Assembly: GCA_049423145.1 (NCBI GenBank)
Contig: JBMSQF010000001.1
Coordinates: 1 to 64,000, forward strand
Origin: RFTU01 sp049423145
Lineage (GTDB): Bacteria; Pseudomonadota; Gammaproteobacteria; Burkholderiales; Burkholderiaceae_C
Length of the DNA: 64,000 bases
Reading direction: 5' to 3'
Shown: positions 53,964 through 62,727 of the stretch, in pieces
How the letters are laid out: the number at the start of each line of letters is the position of its first letter
Numbering within the stretch: the stretch's first letter is position 1
The notes under the pieces: generated by a model
What the model was told of the DNA's origin: nothing
The model's database searches: none
What the model saw: only the letters and a program-made list of their open reading frames with translations
Program-made: the position numbers and the translations under genes

Positions 53964-54173
53964 TCAGTGCCCGTGCGCGACGCGCTCGCCTGCCTTGAGC
54001 CGGTATTCCGTGCCGCAATACGGGCACTTGCCCTGACCTTCATGGCTGAGGTCGATGAACACCTTGGGGTGGTTGCTCCACAGGGGCATGCGAGGGTTGG
54101 GACAGAACACGACGCCGGGCCCTTGGAGTTCGGCGGCCGTGACCTCCACCACAGACTTCGATTCGCGGGACAT
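53964..54173 (-). CDS. Small zinc-finger (CHCC-type) protein
   Basis: 69 aa. Histidine and cysteines in VVFCPNPRMPLWSNHP and GKCPYCGTEYRL give a zinc site of the zf-CHCC type. Located between ilvE and purU. ATG 54173 is used, though GTG 54179 would overlap the ilvE stop (GTGA). Role unknown. Confidence 0.85.
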   Translation of the reverse strand: MSRESKSVVEVTAAELQGPGVVFCPNPRMPLWSNHPKVFIDLSHEGQGKCPYCGTEYRLKAGERVAHGH

Positions 54174-54175
54174 GC

Positions 54176-55099
54176 TCACACCTGGGTCAGCCAGTGGGCG
54201 TACTGCTCATTGCGCCCGTTGACGATGTCGAAAAAGGCACTCTGAATTTTCTCGGTGATGGGGCCGCGGCTTCCGATGCCGATCTCGATGCGGTCGAGTT
54301 CACGGATCGGCGTGACTTCAGCGGCCGTGCCGGTGAAGAAGGCTTCGTCCGCGATGTACACCTCGTCGCGGGTGATGCGCTTTTGCACGATGTCCAGGCC
54401 CAGGTCCTTGGCAATGTGAAACACGGTGTTGCGGGTGATGCCATTGAGTGCACCGGCCGACAGGTCCGGCGTGTAGATCACGCCCCCCTTGATGACGAAG
54501 AGGTTTTCACCCGCGCCCTCGCTGACGAAGCCGGCGGAATCGAGCAGCAGGGCTTCGTCGTAGCCTTCATCCGTGGCTTCCATATTGGCCAGGATGGAGT
54601 TGGTGTAGTTGCTCACCGCCTTGGCCTGCGTCATGGTGATGTTCACATGGTGCCGGGTGTAGCTGCTGGTCTTGACGCGGATGCCGCGCTTGAGTCCCTC
54701 TTCGCCAAGGTAGGCCCCCCAGGCCCAAGCGGCCACCATCAGGTGGATCTTGTTGCCCTTGGGGGACACCCCCAGCTTTTCGCTGCCGATCCAGGTCAGC
54801 GGGCGCAGGTAGCAACTCTCGAGCTTGTTTTCACGCACCACCTGCTTCTGGGCTTCCTCCACTTGCTCAATGGTGAAGGGGATCTTCATGCGCAGGATCT
54901 TGGCGCTGTTGAACAGGCGCTCGGTGTGTTCGCGCAGACGGAAGATGGCCGTGCCCTTGACGGTGTTGTAGGCGCGAACGCCCTCGAAGGCCCCGCAGCC
55001 GTAGTGCAGGGTGTGGGTGAGGACGTGGATCTTGGCGTCGCGCCAATCGACCAACTGGCCGTCCATCCAGATCTTGCCGTCGCGGTCGTCCATGCCCAT
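54176..55099 (-). CDS. ilvE: Branched-chain amino acid aminotransferase
   Basis: 307 aa fold-type IV PLP enzyme. The Lys that binds PLP is in MTQAKAVSNYTNSI; HTLHYGCGAFEGVRAY, EALLLDSAGFVSEGAGENLF and NGITRNTV are typical. It interconverts Leu, Ile and Val with their keto acids. Head of a leftward group with the zinc-finger, purU, SnoaL and YheT genes; a small membrane protein precedes it by 10 bp. Confidence 0.96.
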   Translation of the reverse strand: MGMDDRDGKIWMDGQLVDWRDAKIHVLTHTLHYGCGAFEGVRAYNTVKGTAIFRLREHTERLFNSAKILRMKIPFTIEQVEEAQKQVVRENKLESCYLRPLTWIGSEKLGVSPKGNKIHLMVAAWAWGAYLGEEGLKRGIRVKTSSYTRHHVNITMTQAKAVSNYTNSILANMEATDEGYDEALLLDSAGFVSEGAGENLFVIKGGVIYTPDLSAGALNGITRNTVFHIAKDLGLDIVQKRITRDEVYIADEAFFTGTAAEVTPIRELDRIEIGIGSRGPITEKIQSAFFDIVNGRNEQYAHWLTQV

Positions 55100-55109
55100 G
55101 GTCTGTCCC

Positions 55110-55571
55110 TCAATTCGGTATCAAACCTTCCATTTTAGGGGCAGGGTCGCTGGGGCCTTCAGCGGGCGCACGCACCAGGGCCGCCCCGACGCAGCGCCCG
55201 CGTACGAAGTCAACGACCAGGCCATCCCCGCCGCTATCCCGCCACTCCCAACTTTCCTGCGCGCCCGGGCTGGGGTGGGGCAGTCGCTTGCCCAGACTCC
55301 GGGTTTCGCGCAGCACCTGCAGCATCTTCATGCCCTGATGGATTCGCGTGTGTGCCATGAAGGCACTGTCCACCAGGCCGGCGGGGCGTGTGGCGGCGGC
55401 CCGCATCACCCGCAGGGCTCGGCTGAACTGCAGGAGCAGCCAGAAGACGATGATGGTGAAGGCCAGGAACACGCCGGGCCAGCCGTATTGCGTGTAGCCC
55501 ACGGCGATGGCGGCCACGGCCAAACCCCAGCTCACCAGGGAGGAGGCGCGGTGCGAGAACGAATGGGTCAT
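55110..55571 (-). CDS. Small membrane protein of unknown function
   Basis: 153 aa. Two hydrophobic segments (SLVSWGLAVAAIAVGYTQ and WPGVFLAFTIIVFWLLLQF) at residues about 9-45, then a cytoplasmic-looking basic region (GKRLPHPSPGAQESWEWRDS). I do not recognise the family. Stops 10 bp before the ilvE start. Confidence 0.7.
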   Translation of the reverse strand: MTHSFSHRASSLVSWGLAVAAIAVGYTQYGWPGVFLAFTIIVFWLLLQFSRALRVMRAAATRPAGLVDSAFMAHTRIHQGMKMLQVLRETRSLGKRLPHPSPGAQESWEWRDSGGDGLVVDFVRGRCVGAALVRAPAEGPSDPAPKMEGLIPN

Positions 55572-55601
55572 GGGGCAGATGTTAGCGAGGGGGGCGGCAC
55601 A

Positions 55602-56360
55602 ATGCGCGGCGTGAAGCGTTTGCACACCTGGGTCATCAACCTCGACCGCGCGCCGCAGCGTCTGGCGCGCATTGGGCCGCGGCTCGATCAACTGGGGCTG
55701 GCCTGGACGCGATTCTCGGCGGTGGAGGGGCGGCTGTTGTCCGAGGCCGAGCAGGCAGCAACCCTGGACCAGCCGTCATTCGAGCAGCTGCACGGGATGA
55801 CGCCCTCCCTGGGCGAGTTGGGCTGCTACCTGTCGCATGTGGGCCTGATGCAGGTCTTTTTGCAGACGCCGCATGAGTTTGCGTTGATCCTGGAAGACGA
55901 TGTCTGGCCCACGGCAGCCCTGCCCGAGGTGCTGGAGCACTTGATGGCTGCGGCGCCTCGCTGGGACATGGTCAAGCTTTCGGCCATCCACAGCGGAACG
56001 CCGGTGGCGGTTCTGCCTGTCGGCCACGGGCATCAACTGGGCGTGATGTTCAGCCGCTGCACGGGTTCATCGGCGTATGTGGTGAATCGGGCAGCCGCCC
56101 AACGCTATGTGCAGCAGTTGTTGCCGATGCAACTGCCCTACGACCACGCCTATGACCGCGGTTGGGTGTATGGGCTGAAGGTGCGCCGCGTGTTCCCCGA
56201 GGTGTGTGCGCATGACGATCAGGTGGAGTCGACGATCGGCAACCCGGGCCCCTCGAGGAAGTTCCACTGGAGCCGGCGCTGGACCACGTATGGCCATCGG
56301 CTGAAGACCGAGCTCGCCCGCTTGGGTTACGGCGTGGTTCAGCTGCTCGTGCACCGCTGA
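55602..56360 (+). CDS. Glycosyltransferase family 25 protein (LPS-type)
   Basis: 252 aa. TWVINLDRAPQRLARI starts the domain; ELGCYLSHVGLMQVFLQ and FALILEDDVWP (EDD metal motif) follow. Family members add sugars to lipooligosaccharide. No other LPS gene is nearby. ATG 55602 chosen; GTG 55611 possible. Confidence 0.88.
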   Translation: MRGVKRLHTWVINLDRAPQRLARIGPRLDQLGLAWTRFSAVEGRLLSEAEQAATLDQPSFEQLHGMTPSLGELGCYLSHVGLMQVFLQTPHEFALILEDDVWPTAALPEVLEHLMAAAPRWDMVKLSAIHSGTPVAVLPVGHGHQLGVMFSRCTGSSAYVVNRAAAQRYVQQLLPMQLPYDHAYDRGWVYGLKVRRVFPEVCAHDDQVESTIGNPGPSRKFHWSRRWTTYGHRLKTELARLGYGVVQLLVHR

Positions 56361-56380
56361 ACCCGCGCCCCGCGGGGGCC

Positions 56381-57742
56381 TTACAGCCCTCGGACCAGGC
56401 CCATGGCCTCCTCGATGCGGTCGACCCCGTGCACCGTGAGGCCCTCGATGGGCTTCTTGGGCAGATTGGCCCTGGGCACGATGGCCGTGGCAAAGCCCAG
56501 CTTGGCGGCCTCCTTCAGGCGCTCCTGGCCGCGCGGCGCGGGGCGCACTTCACCGGCGAGCCCCACTTCGCCGAAGGCAATGAAGCCTCGCGGCAAGGCC
56601 CGCGCACGCAGGCTGCTCTGGATGGCCAGCAACACGGAGAGATCAGCGGCCGGTTCGCTGATGCGCACGCCGCCCACGGCATTGACGAACACATCCTGGT
56701 CCATGCAGGCCACGCCCGCGTGACGGTGAAGCACCGCCAACAGCATGGCCAAACGGTCGCGCTCCAGGCCCACGGACAGTCGCCGGGGTGACGGCCCTCC
56801 GCTGTCCACCAAGGCCTGGATTTCGACCAGCATCGGGCGCGTGCCTTCCAGCGTCACCAGCACGCAGGAGCCGGGCACCGGGGCTTCGTGCGTGGACAGG
56901 AAGATGGCACTGGGGTTGGTCACACCTTTGAGGCCCTTTTCCGTCATGGCAAACACACCGATCTCGTTGACCGCACCGAAGCGGTTCTTGATGGCGCGAA
57001 CCAGACGAAAACTGGAGTGCGTGTCACCCTCGAAATACAGCACGGTGTCGACGATGTGTTCCAGCACGCGGGGGCCGGCCAGGGCGCCTTCTTTGGTGAC
57101 ATGGCCCACCAATACGAGCGCACAACCGCTGGCTTTGGCCGTCCGCGTCAGGTGGGCGGCGCACTCCCGCACCTGCGCCACCGAGCCCGGTGCGCTGCTG
57201 AGTTGCTCCGAGTACACGGTCTGGATGGAATCGATGATCACGAAAGCGGGCTGGTGCTCGGCGATCGTGGCCAGGATGCGCTCGAGCTGGATCTCGGCAA
57301 GCACCTGCACATTGGCCCCCGAAAGACCCAGGCGCTGTGCACGCAGGGCGACCTGGGCGCCAGATTCTTCACCGGTGACGTACAGCACCTTCATGCGGCC
57401 ACTGAGCGATTCGGCGGCCTGCAACAGCAGCGTGGACTTGCCGATACCGGGGTCTCCGCCGATCAGCGCCACACCCCCGGGCACGATGCCGCCGCCCAGC
57501 ACCCGGTCAAGTTCCTCCTGCCCGGTCGGGGTGCGCCGCACATCCTGCGCCTCGATATCCGCCAGGCGCGTCACGGGGGCGCTGCGCGCCAACGCTTCGA
57601 AGCGGTTCTTGCCGGTGCCGCCGCCGGCGGCAAGCGTTTCGCTCAGGGTGTTCCAGGCCTGGCAATGCGGGCATTGGCCCAGCCACTTGGGCGTGGTGCC
57701 CCCGCAGTCGCTGCAGGTGTAGAGGGTCTTGTCCTTGGCCAT
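56381..57742 (-). CDS. radA: DNA repair protein RadA/Sms
   Basis: 453 aa. N-terminal zinc finger CSDCGGTTPKWLGQCPHC, RecA-like ATPase with Walker A GGDPGIGKSTLL, the RadA-specific KNRFG motif, and a C-terminal Lon-like domain (RISEPAADLSVLLAIQSS, FGEVGLAGEVRPAPRG). Promotes branch migration during recombination. Downstream of arfB on the same strand. Confidence 0.96.
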   Translation of the reverse strand: MAKDKTLYTCSDCGGTTPKWLGQCPHCQAWNTLSETLAAGGGTGKNRFEALARSAPVTRLADIEAQDVRRTPTGQEELDRVLGGGIVPGGVALIGGDPGIGKSTLLLQAAESLSGRMKVLYVTGEESGAQVALRAQRLGLSGANVQVLAEIQLERILATIAEHQPAFVIIDSIQTVYSEQLSSAPGSVAQVRECAAHLTRTAKASGCALVLVGHVTKEGALAGPRVLEHIVDTVLYFEGDTHSSFRLVRAIKNRFGAVNEIGVFAMTEKGLKGVTNPSAIFLSTHEAPVPGSCVLVTLEGTRPMLVEIQALVDSGGPSPRRLSVGLERDRLAMLLAVLHRHAGVACMDQDVFVNAVGGVRISEPAADLSVLLAIQSSLRARALPRGFIAFGEVGLAGEVRPAPRGQERLKEAAKLGFATAIVPRANLPKKPIEGLTVHGVDRIEEAMGLVRGL

Positions 57743-57788
57743 GGCGGCATGATGGCACGGGGGTGGCTCAAGGGGTGAGCCGGGGACA

Positions 57789-57875
57789 TCACCCGTTGAG
57801 TTGATCTGCGCTCAGCCCCATCGCCCGGGCGGCGCGCACCAGCGTCTGCTGTCGGGGCTTTCGGCTTCGTTCCAT
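57789..57875 (-). CDS. Possible 28-aa small protein coupled to arfB
   Basis: Reading from ATG 57875 gives MERSRKPRQQTLVRAARAMG followed by eight residues ending in QLNG. The ATG begins one base after the arfB stop (TGAGATG) with GAGTGAG just upstream. It is basic and helical. I cannot confirm conservation; it may be a real small ORF or chance. Confidence 0.35.
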   Translation of the reverse strand: MERSRKPRQQTLVRAARAMGLSADQLNG

Positions 57876-57876
57876 C

Positions 57877-58284
57877 TCACTCAACGCCCGAACGCCGCAG
57901 CGCCTTGACCCGTGCGTCTCGCGCCTTGGATTGCAGACGACGCTCCACGCTGGCGCGGGTGGGCCGCGTGGCGCGTCGCGTGGCAGGGATGTGGGCCGCT
58001 TGATCCAGAAGCTCCAGCAGGCGGCGCAGGGCGGCCTCACGGTTCATCGGGAGGCTGCGGTGTTCTTGGGCCTTGATGATGACCACACCTTCGCGGGTGA
58101 TGCGTTGATCGCCCAGGGCCAACACGCGGGCCTTGAGGATGTCGGGCAGGGAGGAGGCGAGGACATCGAAGCGCAACTGGCTCGCATTGCTCACCTTGTT
58201 GATGTTTTGCCCGCCGGCGCCTTGCGCGCGGATGGCGCTGAACTCGAGCTCCGCGGGGTTCAGGCGGTAGGTGATGCGGGGCAT
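57877..58284 (-). CDS. arfB: Alternative ribosome-rescue factor ArfB (YaeJ)
   Basis: 135 aa peptidyl-tRNA hydrolase that frees stalled ribosomes lacking a stop codon. The catalytic GGQ lies at residues 24-26 in AQGAGGQNINKVSNA. The basic C-terminal tail (RRLQSKARDARVKALRRSGVE) matches the tail that senses the empty mRNA channel. Length is right for ArfB, not for release factors. Its start overlaps the end of alr by 25 bp. Confidence 0.93.
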   Translation of the reverse strand: MPRITYRLNPAELEFSAIRAQGAGGQNINKVSNASQLRFDVLASSLPDILKARVLALGDQRITREGVVIIKAQEHRSLPMNREAALRRLLELLDQAAHIPATRRATRPTRASVERRLQSKARDARVKALRRSGVE

Positions 58285-59378
58285 GGTGCGGTGGACACCG
58301 GCACGCGCGTTGCCAAGGCGCACATCAATTCGTAGCCAATGGTGCCGGCGGCCTGCGCGACATCGTCGATCGACAGGACTTCGCCCTGTGGCCCATAGCC
58401 CCACAACGTGACGTCGCTGCCCCATCCGGCTGTGGGTGCGGGCGTCAAGTCGACGGTGATCAGGTCCATGCTCACGCGGCCGACCAGCTCGCACCGCACG
58501 CCATCGACCAACACCGGGGTGCCGGTGGGGGCGTGGCGGGGATAGCCGTCTGCATAGCCGCAGGCCACGATGCCGATGCGCGTCGCGCGCGTGGCGGTGT
58601 AGGTGCTGCCGTAGCCCACCGTGTCTCCGGGCTGAAGATGCTGCAGGCCGATGAGCCGGCTGCGCAGGGTCATGGTGGGCTTGAGGTTCCAGGATGCAAG
58701 GGACCCGAGCGGGGCATCCGGGGCGCTGCCATAGAGCATGATGCCCGCGCGGACCCAATCGGCACTGGCGCCCGCCTGCTGCCCATACCGCAGAACGGCG
58801 GCGCTGTTGGATAGGCTGCGTTCTCCCGGCAGGTCCGCGGTGGCCTGCGAGAAGGCCTGCACCTGATGGGCGATGCCGCGTGGGCCATCGGCGTCGGAGA
58901 AGTGCGTCATCAGGGAGATTTCATCCACCTGTGGCAGCGCATTGAGCCGCGCCCAGGCGCCGCGCAAGGCGGCTTCGGTGAAACCCAGTCGGTTCATGCC
59001 GCTGTTCATTTTCAGGAACACGCGGTGCGGCACCTGGGTCTTGTGCGCGGCCAACCAGTCGATTTGCTCGGTCGTGTGGACCACATGCCACAAACCCAGT
59101 CGCGAGCACCATTCCAGATCACGCGGCTCGAAACAACCTTCGAGCAGCAGGATCGGCCCACGCCAGTCCAAGTCGCGCAGCCGGCGGGCCTCGTCGAAGT
59201 CCAGCAGCGCAAATCCGTCCGCGCGGCGCAGGCCCTCGAGTGCGCGCTCCAGGCCGTGTCCATAGGCATTGGCCTTGACCACCGCCCATGTGCGTGCGTC
59301 CGGTGCATGGGCCTGCGCCTGGGCCAGGTTGTGCGCCAGCGCGTCGGGGTGGATGAGGGCCTGGATGGGGCGGGGCAT
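58260..59378 (-). CDS. alr: Alanine racemase
   Basis: 372 aa. Lys35 in AVVKANAYGHGLE binds PLP; the catalytic tyrosine is in DTVGYGSTYTA; RAGIMLYGSAPD and SMDLITVDLT are also conserved. Makes D-alanine for peptidoglycan. Head of a group with arfB, a small ORF and radA. Confidence 0.95.
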   Translation of the reverse strand: MPRPIQALIHPDALAHNLAQAQAHAPDARTWAVVKANAYGHGLERALEGLRRADGFALLDFDEARRLRDLDWRGPILLLEGCFEPRDLEWCSRLGLWHVVHTTEQIDWLAAHKTQVPHRVFLKMNSGMNRLGFTEAALRGAWARLNALPQVDEISLMTHFSDADGPRGIAHQVQAFSQATADLPGERSLSNSAAVLRYGQQAGASADWVRAGIMLYGSAPDAPLGSLASWNLKPTMTLRSRLIGLQHLQPGDTVGYGSTYTATRATRIGIVACGYADGYPRHAPTGTPVLVDGVRCELVGRVSMDLITVDLTPAPTAGWGSDVTLWGYGPQGEVLSIDDVAQAAGTIGYELMCALATRVPVSTAPCPASPTA

Positions 59379-59450
59379 GGGGACATGATCCTACAGACTG
59401 TCGGGGTATGCGGCGGCATCGCACAAGGCGTCGGTGCTATAACCTGGGAG

Positions 59451-60068
59451 ATGGAAGTCTTCAATTTCCTGATGCCCATCTTCACCGAGTACGGCTACAT
59501 CGCCGTCTTCGTGATGCTGCTCATCTGCGGATTCGGGGTGCCGGTGCCGGAGGACGTGACCCTGGTGACCGGTGGCGTGATTGCCGGCCTGGGCTATGCC
59601 GATCCCCATGTCATGTTCGCGGTGGGCATGGCCGGTGTGCTCGTCGGCGACGGCCTCATCTTCACCCTGGGCCGCGTGTACGGTCAGCGCCTTCAAACGC
59701 TGCCGGGTTTTCGGAAAGTGCTCACGCCCGAGCGTTTCGAAAAGGCCGCCCAGCTGTTTCAAAAGTACGGCAAGTGGGTGATGTTCGTGGCGCGATTTCT
59801 GCCAGGCCTGCGCACACCGGTGTTCTTCAGCGCGGGCATGTCGCGCCGGGTCTCCTTCGGGACATGGTTCGTCATGGACGGTTTTGCAGCCCTGATCAGC
59901 GTGCCGATCTGGGTGTACCTGGGTTATTTCGGCGCACTGAACCGGGATTGGATGTTCAGTGTCCTGCGCCAGTTCCAGGTGGGCATCTTCATCCTGTTGG
60001 GCATCGGCGCGGTGGTGCTGGGGGTCATCTGGTGGCGCCGCCGCAAGGCCTCGCAGCTGCAGCCCTAG
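59451..60068 (+). CDS. DedA-family membrane protein
   Basis: 205 aa. FGVPVPEDVTLVTGGVIAGLG, VLVGDGLIFTLGRVYG and FVARFLPGLRTPVFFSAGMSR are DedA signatures with re-entrant loops. DedA proteins act in lipid carrier recycling and membrane homeostasis. A TATAAC at 59438-59443 sits close to the ATG, so the leader is short. Overlaps the next gene by 37 bp. Confidence 0.9.
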   Translation: MEVFNFLMPIFTEYGYIAVFVMLLICGFGVPVPEDVTLVTGGVIAGLGYADPHVMFAVGMAGVLVGDGLIFTLGRVYGQRLQTLPGFRKVLTPERFEKAAQLFQKYGKWVMFVARFLPGLRTPVFFSAGMSRRVSFGTWFVMDGFAALISVPIWVYLGYFGALNRDWMFSVLRQFQVGIFILLGIGAVVLGVIWWRRRKASQLQP

Positions 60069-60907
60069 TCGTCAACGCGCTGGTGTGGGGTTTGTCGTGG
60101 TGGCCGTTTCGCCACCTCGATGAACGCGGCCTGCACCCGCTGTGGGCGACCACCCTGGTTTACGCGGCCATTTCCATCCTGCTCCTGGCGGTGCGCCCGC
60201 GAAGCGTCCTGGAACTGCTGCGTCCCAGCGCCCTGTGGGTGCTGATTGCCGCGGCCGGCACCACCAACGCGGCCTTCAATTGGGCGGTGAGCATCGGTGA
60301 CGTGGTGCGCGTGGTGTTGCTCTTCTACCTGATGCCCTTGTGGGCGGTGCTCCTCGCGCGTGTGCTGCTCCAGGAGGCGATCACGCCGCGAGCCCTGCTG
60401 CGGGTGGCCCTGGGGCTGCTGGGTGCGTTGATCGTGCTGTGGCCACCGGAAGGGGCGACGGCGCTGGGTGCGGCTTTCAGTCTTGCCGATGCATTGGCCC
60501 TGATCGGCGGGTTTTCCTTCGCGCTGAACAACATCATGGTGCGGCGCGAGCAGGACCGCAGCGAAGCTGCGCGGGCAGCGGCCATGTTCATCGGCGGTGC
60601 CCTGGTGGCCGGTATGGTGGGCGTGGCGCTTCAGGCCGCGGGATCCATTCCTGCACCGCTGTGGAGGGACGCATCACAGTGGTGGCCTTGGGCCGCGGGT
60701 CTGAGTGCGGCCTTTCTGGCGGCCAACCTCTGCCTGCAGTTCGGTGCTTCGCGGCTACCGGCACATCGCACGGCCGTCATCATGCTCACCGAGGTGCTCT
60801 TCGCCTCCGCATCGGCCGTCGCACTGGGCGCCGGCACCCTGGGGCCGGCACTGCTCTTGGGCGGCGCCTGCATTCTGGCCTCGGCCTGGCTGGCGGCCTG
60901 GGACTGA
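60032..60907 (+). CDS. EamA/DMT-family transporter
   Basis: 291 aa with ten membrane segments from LVVNALVWGLSWWPF to LLGGACILASAWLAAW. Two EamA repeats are visible. GTG 60032 is selected: GGGGG lies upstream and the first helix begins soon after. Starts inside the dedA end, suggesting coupling. Substrate unknown; DMT exporters move amino acids or metabolites. Confidence 0.82.
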   Translation: MAPPQGLAAAALVVNALVWGLSWWPFRHLDERGLHPLWATTLVYAAISILLLAVRPRSVLELLRPSALWVLIAAAGTTNAAFNWAVSIGDVVRVVLLFYLMPLWAVLLARVLLQEAITPRALLRVALGLLGALIVLWPPEGATALGAAFSLADALALIGGFSFALNNIMVRREQDRSEAARAAAMFIGGALVAGMVGVALQAAGSIPAPLWRDASQWWPWAAGLSAAFLAANLCLQFGASRLPAHRTAVIMLTEVLFASASAVALGAGTLGPALLLGGACILASAWLAAWD

Positions 60908-60993
60908 GCACGCGCAGCCCCCTTGAGGCCCGCGGGCCACCTGTCGCAACCCCGCACCGGCGCCCGAGGCCGGCCCTGCATTACGATCCATCC

Positions 60994-61479
60994 ATGGACA
61001 AGACCCTGAGCGATTTCGAGGCCACCGATATCACGGGGCGCAGCGTGCCCCTGGCCGAATTCAAGGGCCGCGTGGTTCTGGTGGTCAACACGGCCAGCGC
61101 CTGTGGATTCACCCCGCAGTTCGCCGGGCTGGAGGCGCTGTGGCAGCAATTTGGGGCCCGGGGTTTGAGCGTGATCGGCTTTCCCTGCAACCAATTCGGT
61201 GGACAAGATCCCAAGGACAACGCCGAGATTGCCGCCTTCTGCCAGCGCCATTACGGCGTCTCCTTTCCGATGATGGCCAAGATCCAGGTCAACGGGCCGG
61301 AGGCGCACCCCCTGTTCCAATGGCTCAAGCAACAGGCCCCAGGGTTGCTGGGTTCTCAGGGCATCAAGTGGAACTTCACCAAGTTCCTGGTCGGTCGCGA
61401 TGGCCGGGTCATCCGCCGGTACGCGCCGCAGGATGCGCCGTCCAAGTTGGCAGCGGACATTGAAGCGGCTTTGGGTTGA
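60994..61479 (+). CDS. Glutathione peroxidase
   Basis: 161 aa thioredoxin-fold peroxidase of the Gpx/BtuE type. VNTASACGFTPQF holds the peroxidatic Cys (not selenocysteine); FPCNQFGGQDP holds the second conserved block with Gln; WNFTKFLVGRDG has the Trp and Asn. Reduces hydroperoxides with thioredoxin or glutathione. Followed 3 bp later by the aminotransferase gene. Confidence 0.93.
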   Translation: MDKTLSDFEATDITGRSVPLAEFKGRVVLVVNTASACGFTPQFAGLEALWQQFGARGLSVIGFPCNQFGGQDPKDNAEIAAFCQRHYGVSFPMMAKIQVNGPEAHPLFQWLKQQAPGLLGSQGIKWNFTKFLVGRDGRVIRRYAPQDAPSKLAADIEAALG

Positions 61480-61482
61480 GTC

Positions 61483-62673
61483 ATGTTTGAGCACATCACA
61501 CCCTATGCGGGCGACCCCATCTTCGCCCTGGTGGACGCTTTCAACCGCGATGAGCGCGCCCACAAGGTCAACCTGTCGATCGGCATCTACTTCGACGAGC
61601 AGGGGCGCCTGCCGGTGCTGCCCAGCGTGCAGGAGGCCGAGCGGCGCATCCTGGCCGAAGGCGGGCCCAAGCCCTACCTGCCGATGGAGGGTGAGGCAGC
61701 CTGCCGTGCGCAGGTGCAGCATCTGTTGCTGGGTGCGGGCCACCCGGCGCTGACCGAGGGCCGCGTGGCCACCATTCAGACGGTCGGCTCTTCGGGCGGC
61801 CTGAAGGTGGGGGCCGACTTCCTGCGGACCTGGCTGCCGGACAGCGCGGTTTGGGTGAGCGACCCCACCTGGGACAACCACCGTTCCATGTTCGAGGGCA
61901 GCGGTTTTGCGGTCCACACCTATCCCTACTACGACAGCCAAACGGGCGGCTTGCGTTTTGCCGAGATGCTCGCCCGCTTGCGCAGCCTGCCGCCGCGCAG
62001 CATCGTGCTGCTGCACGCCTGTTGCCACAACCCCACCGGCGTGGATCTCAGCGCCGCACAATGGGACGTGCTGATTCCGGTCCTACGGGAGCGCCAACTG
62101 CTGCCGTATCTGGACTTGGCCTATCAGGGGTTTGGCGATGGCATCGATGAAGATGCCCACTCGGTTCGGGCCTTGGCTGCATCCGGCCTGACCTGCTTCG
62201 TGGCCAATTCCTTTTCCAAGAGCATGAGCGTGTATGGCGAGCGCTGCGGCGCCTTGTCGGCGGTGTGCGCCACGCCGGCCGAAGCCGACCTCGTGATGGG
62301 CCAGCTGCGCTACACGGTGCGGCGTATCTACTCCAGCCCGGCGATCCACGCCGCGCGTCTGGTGGCGCATGTGTTGGGCGATGCGGATTTGCGTGCCCGC
62401 TGGCAAGACGAACTGGCGCAGATGCGGCAGCGGATGGTGGCGGTGCGCAGCGCCTTGCATGAACAGCTCTCGGCGCTGCGCCCTGATCGTGACTTTGGTT
62501 TCTTGCTCAGCCAGCGCGGCATGTTCAGCTACACCGGCCTGAGCGCAGGACAGGTCGATCGGTTGCGCGAGGAGCATGCGGTGTACCTGATCCGGTCGGG
62601 ACGCCTGTGTGTGGCGGGGCTGACGCAGGCCAACGTCGCCCGTGTCGCGCGCGCCTTGTCCGAAGTGTTCTGA
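61483..62673 (+). CDS. Aromatic amino acid aminotransferase (TyrB/AspC family)
   Basis: 396 aa fold-type I PLP enzyme. FEHITPYAGDPIFALVDAFN, LLHACCHNPTGVDLS, and NSFSKSMSVYGERCGAL with the PLP lysine are typical of the Iab group. Tyrosine or phenylalanine transamination would feed 4-hydroxyphenylpyruvate to homogentisate, which links it loosely with the fahA cluster. Exact specificity unknown. Confidence 0.9.
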   Translation: MFEHITPYAGDPIFALVDAFNRDERAHKVNLSIGIYFDEQGRLPVLPSVQEAERRILAEGGPKPYLPMEGEAACRAQVQHLLLGAGHPALTEGRVATIQTVGSSGGLKVGADFLRTWLPDSAVWVSDPTWDNHRSMFEGSGFAVHTYPYYDSQTGGLRFAEMLARLRSLPPRSIVLLHACCHNPTGVDLSAAQWDVLIPVLRERQLLPYLDLAYQGFGDGIDEDAHSVRALAASGLTCFVANSFSKSMSVYGERCGALSAVCATPAEADLVMGQLRYTVRRIYSSPAIHAARLVAHVLGDADLRARWQDELAQMRQRMVAVRSALHEQLSALRPDRDFGFLLSQRGMFSYTGLSAGQVDRLREEHAVYLIRSGRLCVAGLTQANVARVARALSEVF

Positions 62674-62727
62674 GCGGCACCGAGGCGAACCGCCCGGCCT
62701 GCCCCTGTCTTGGCGCCAGGTGAACCC

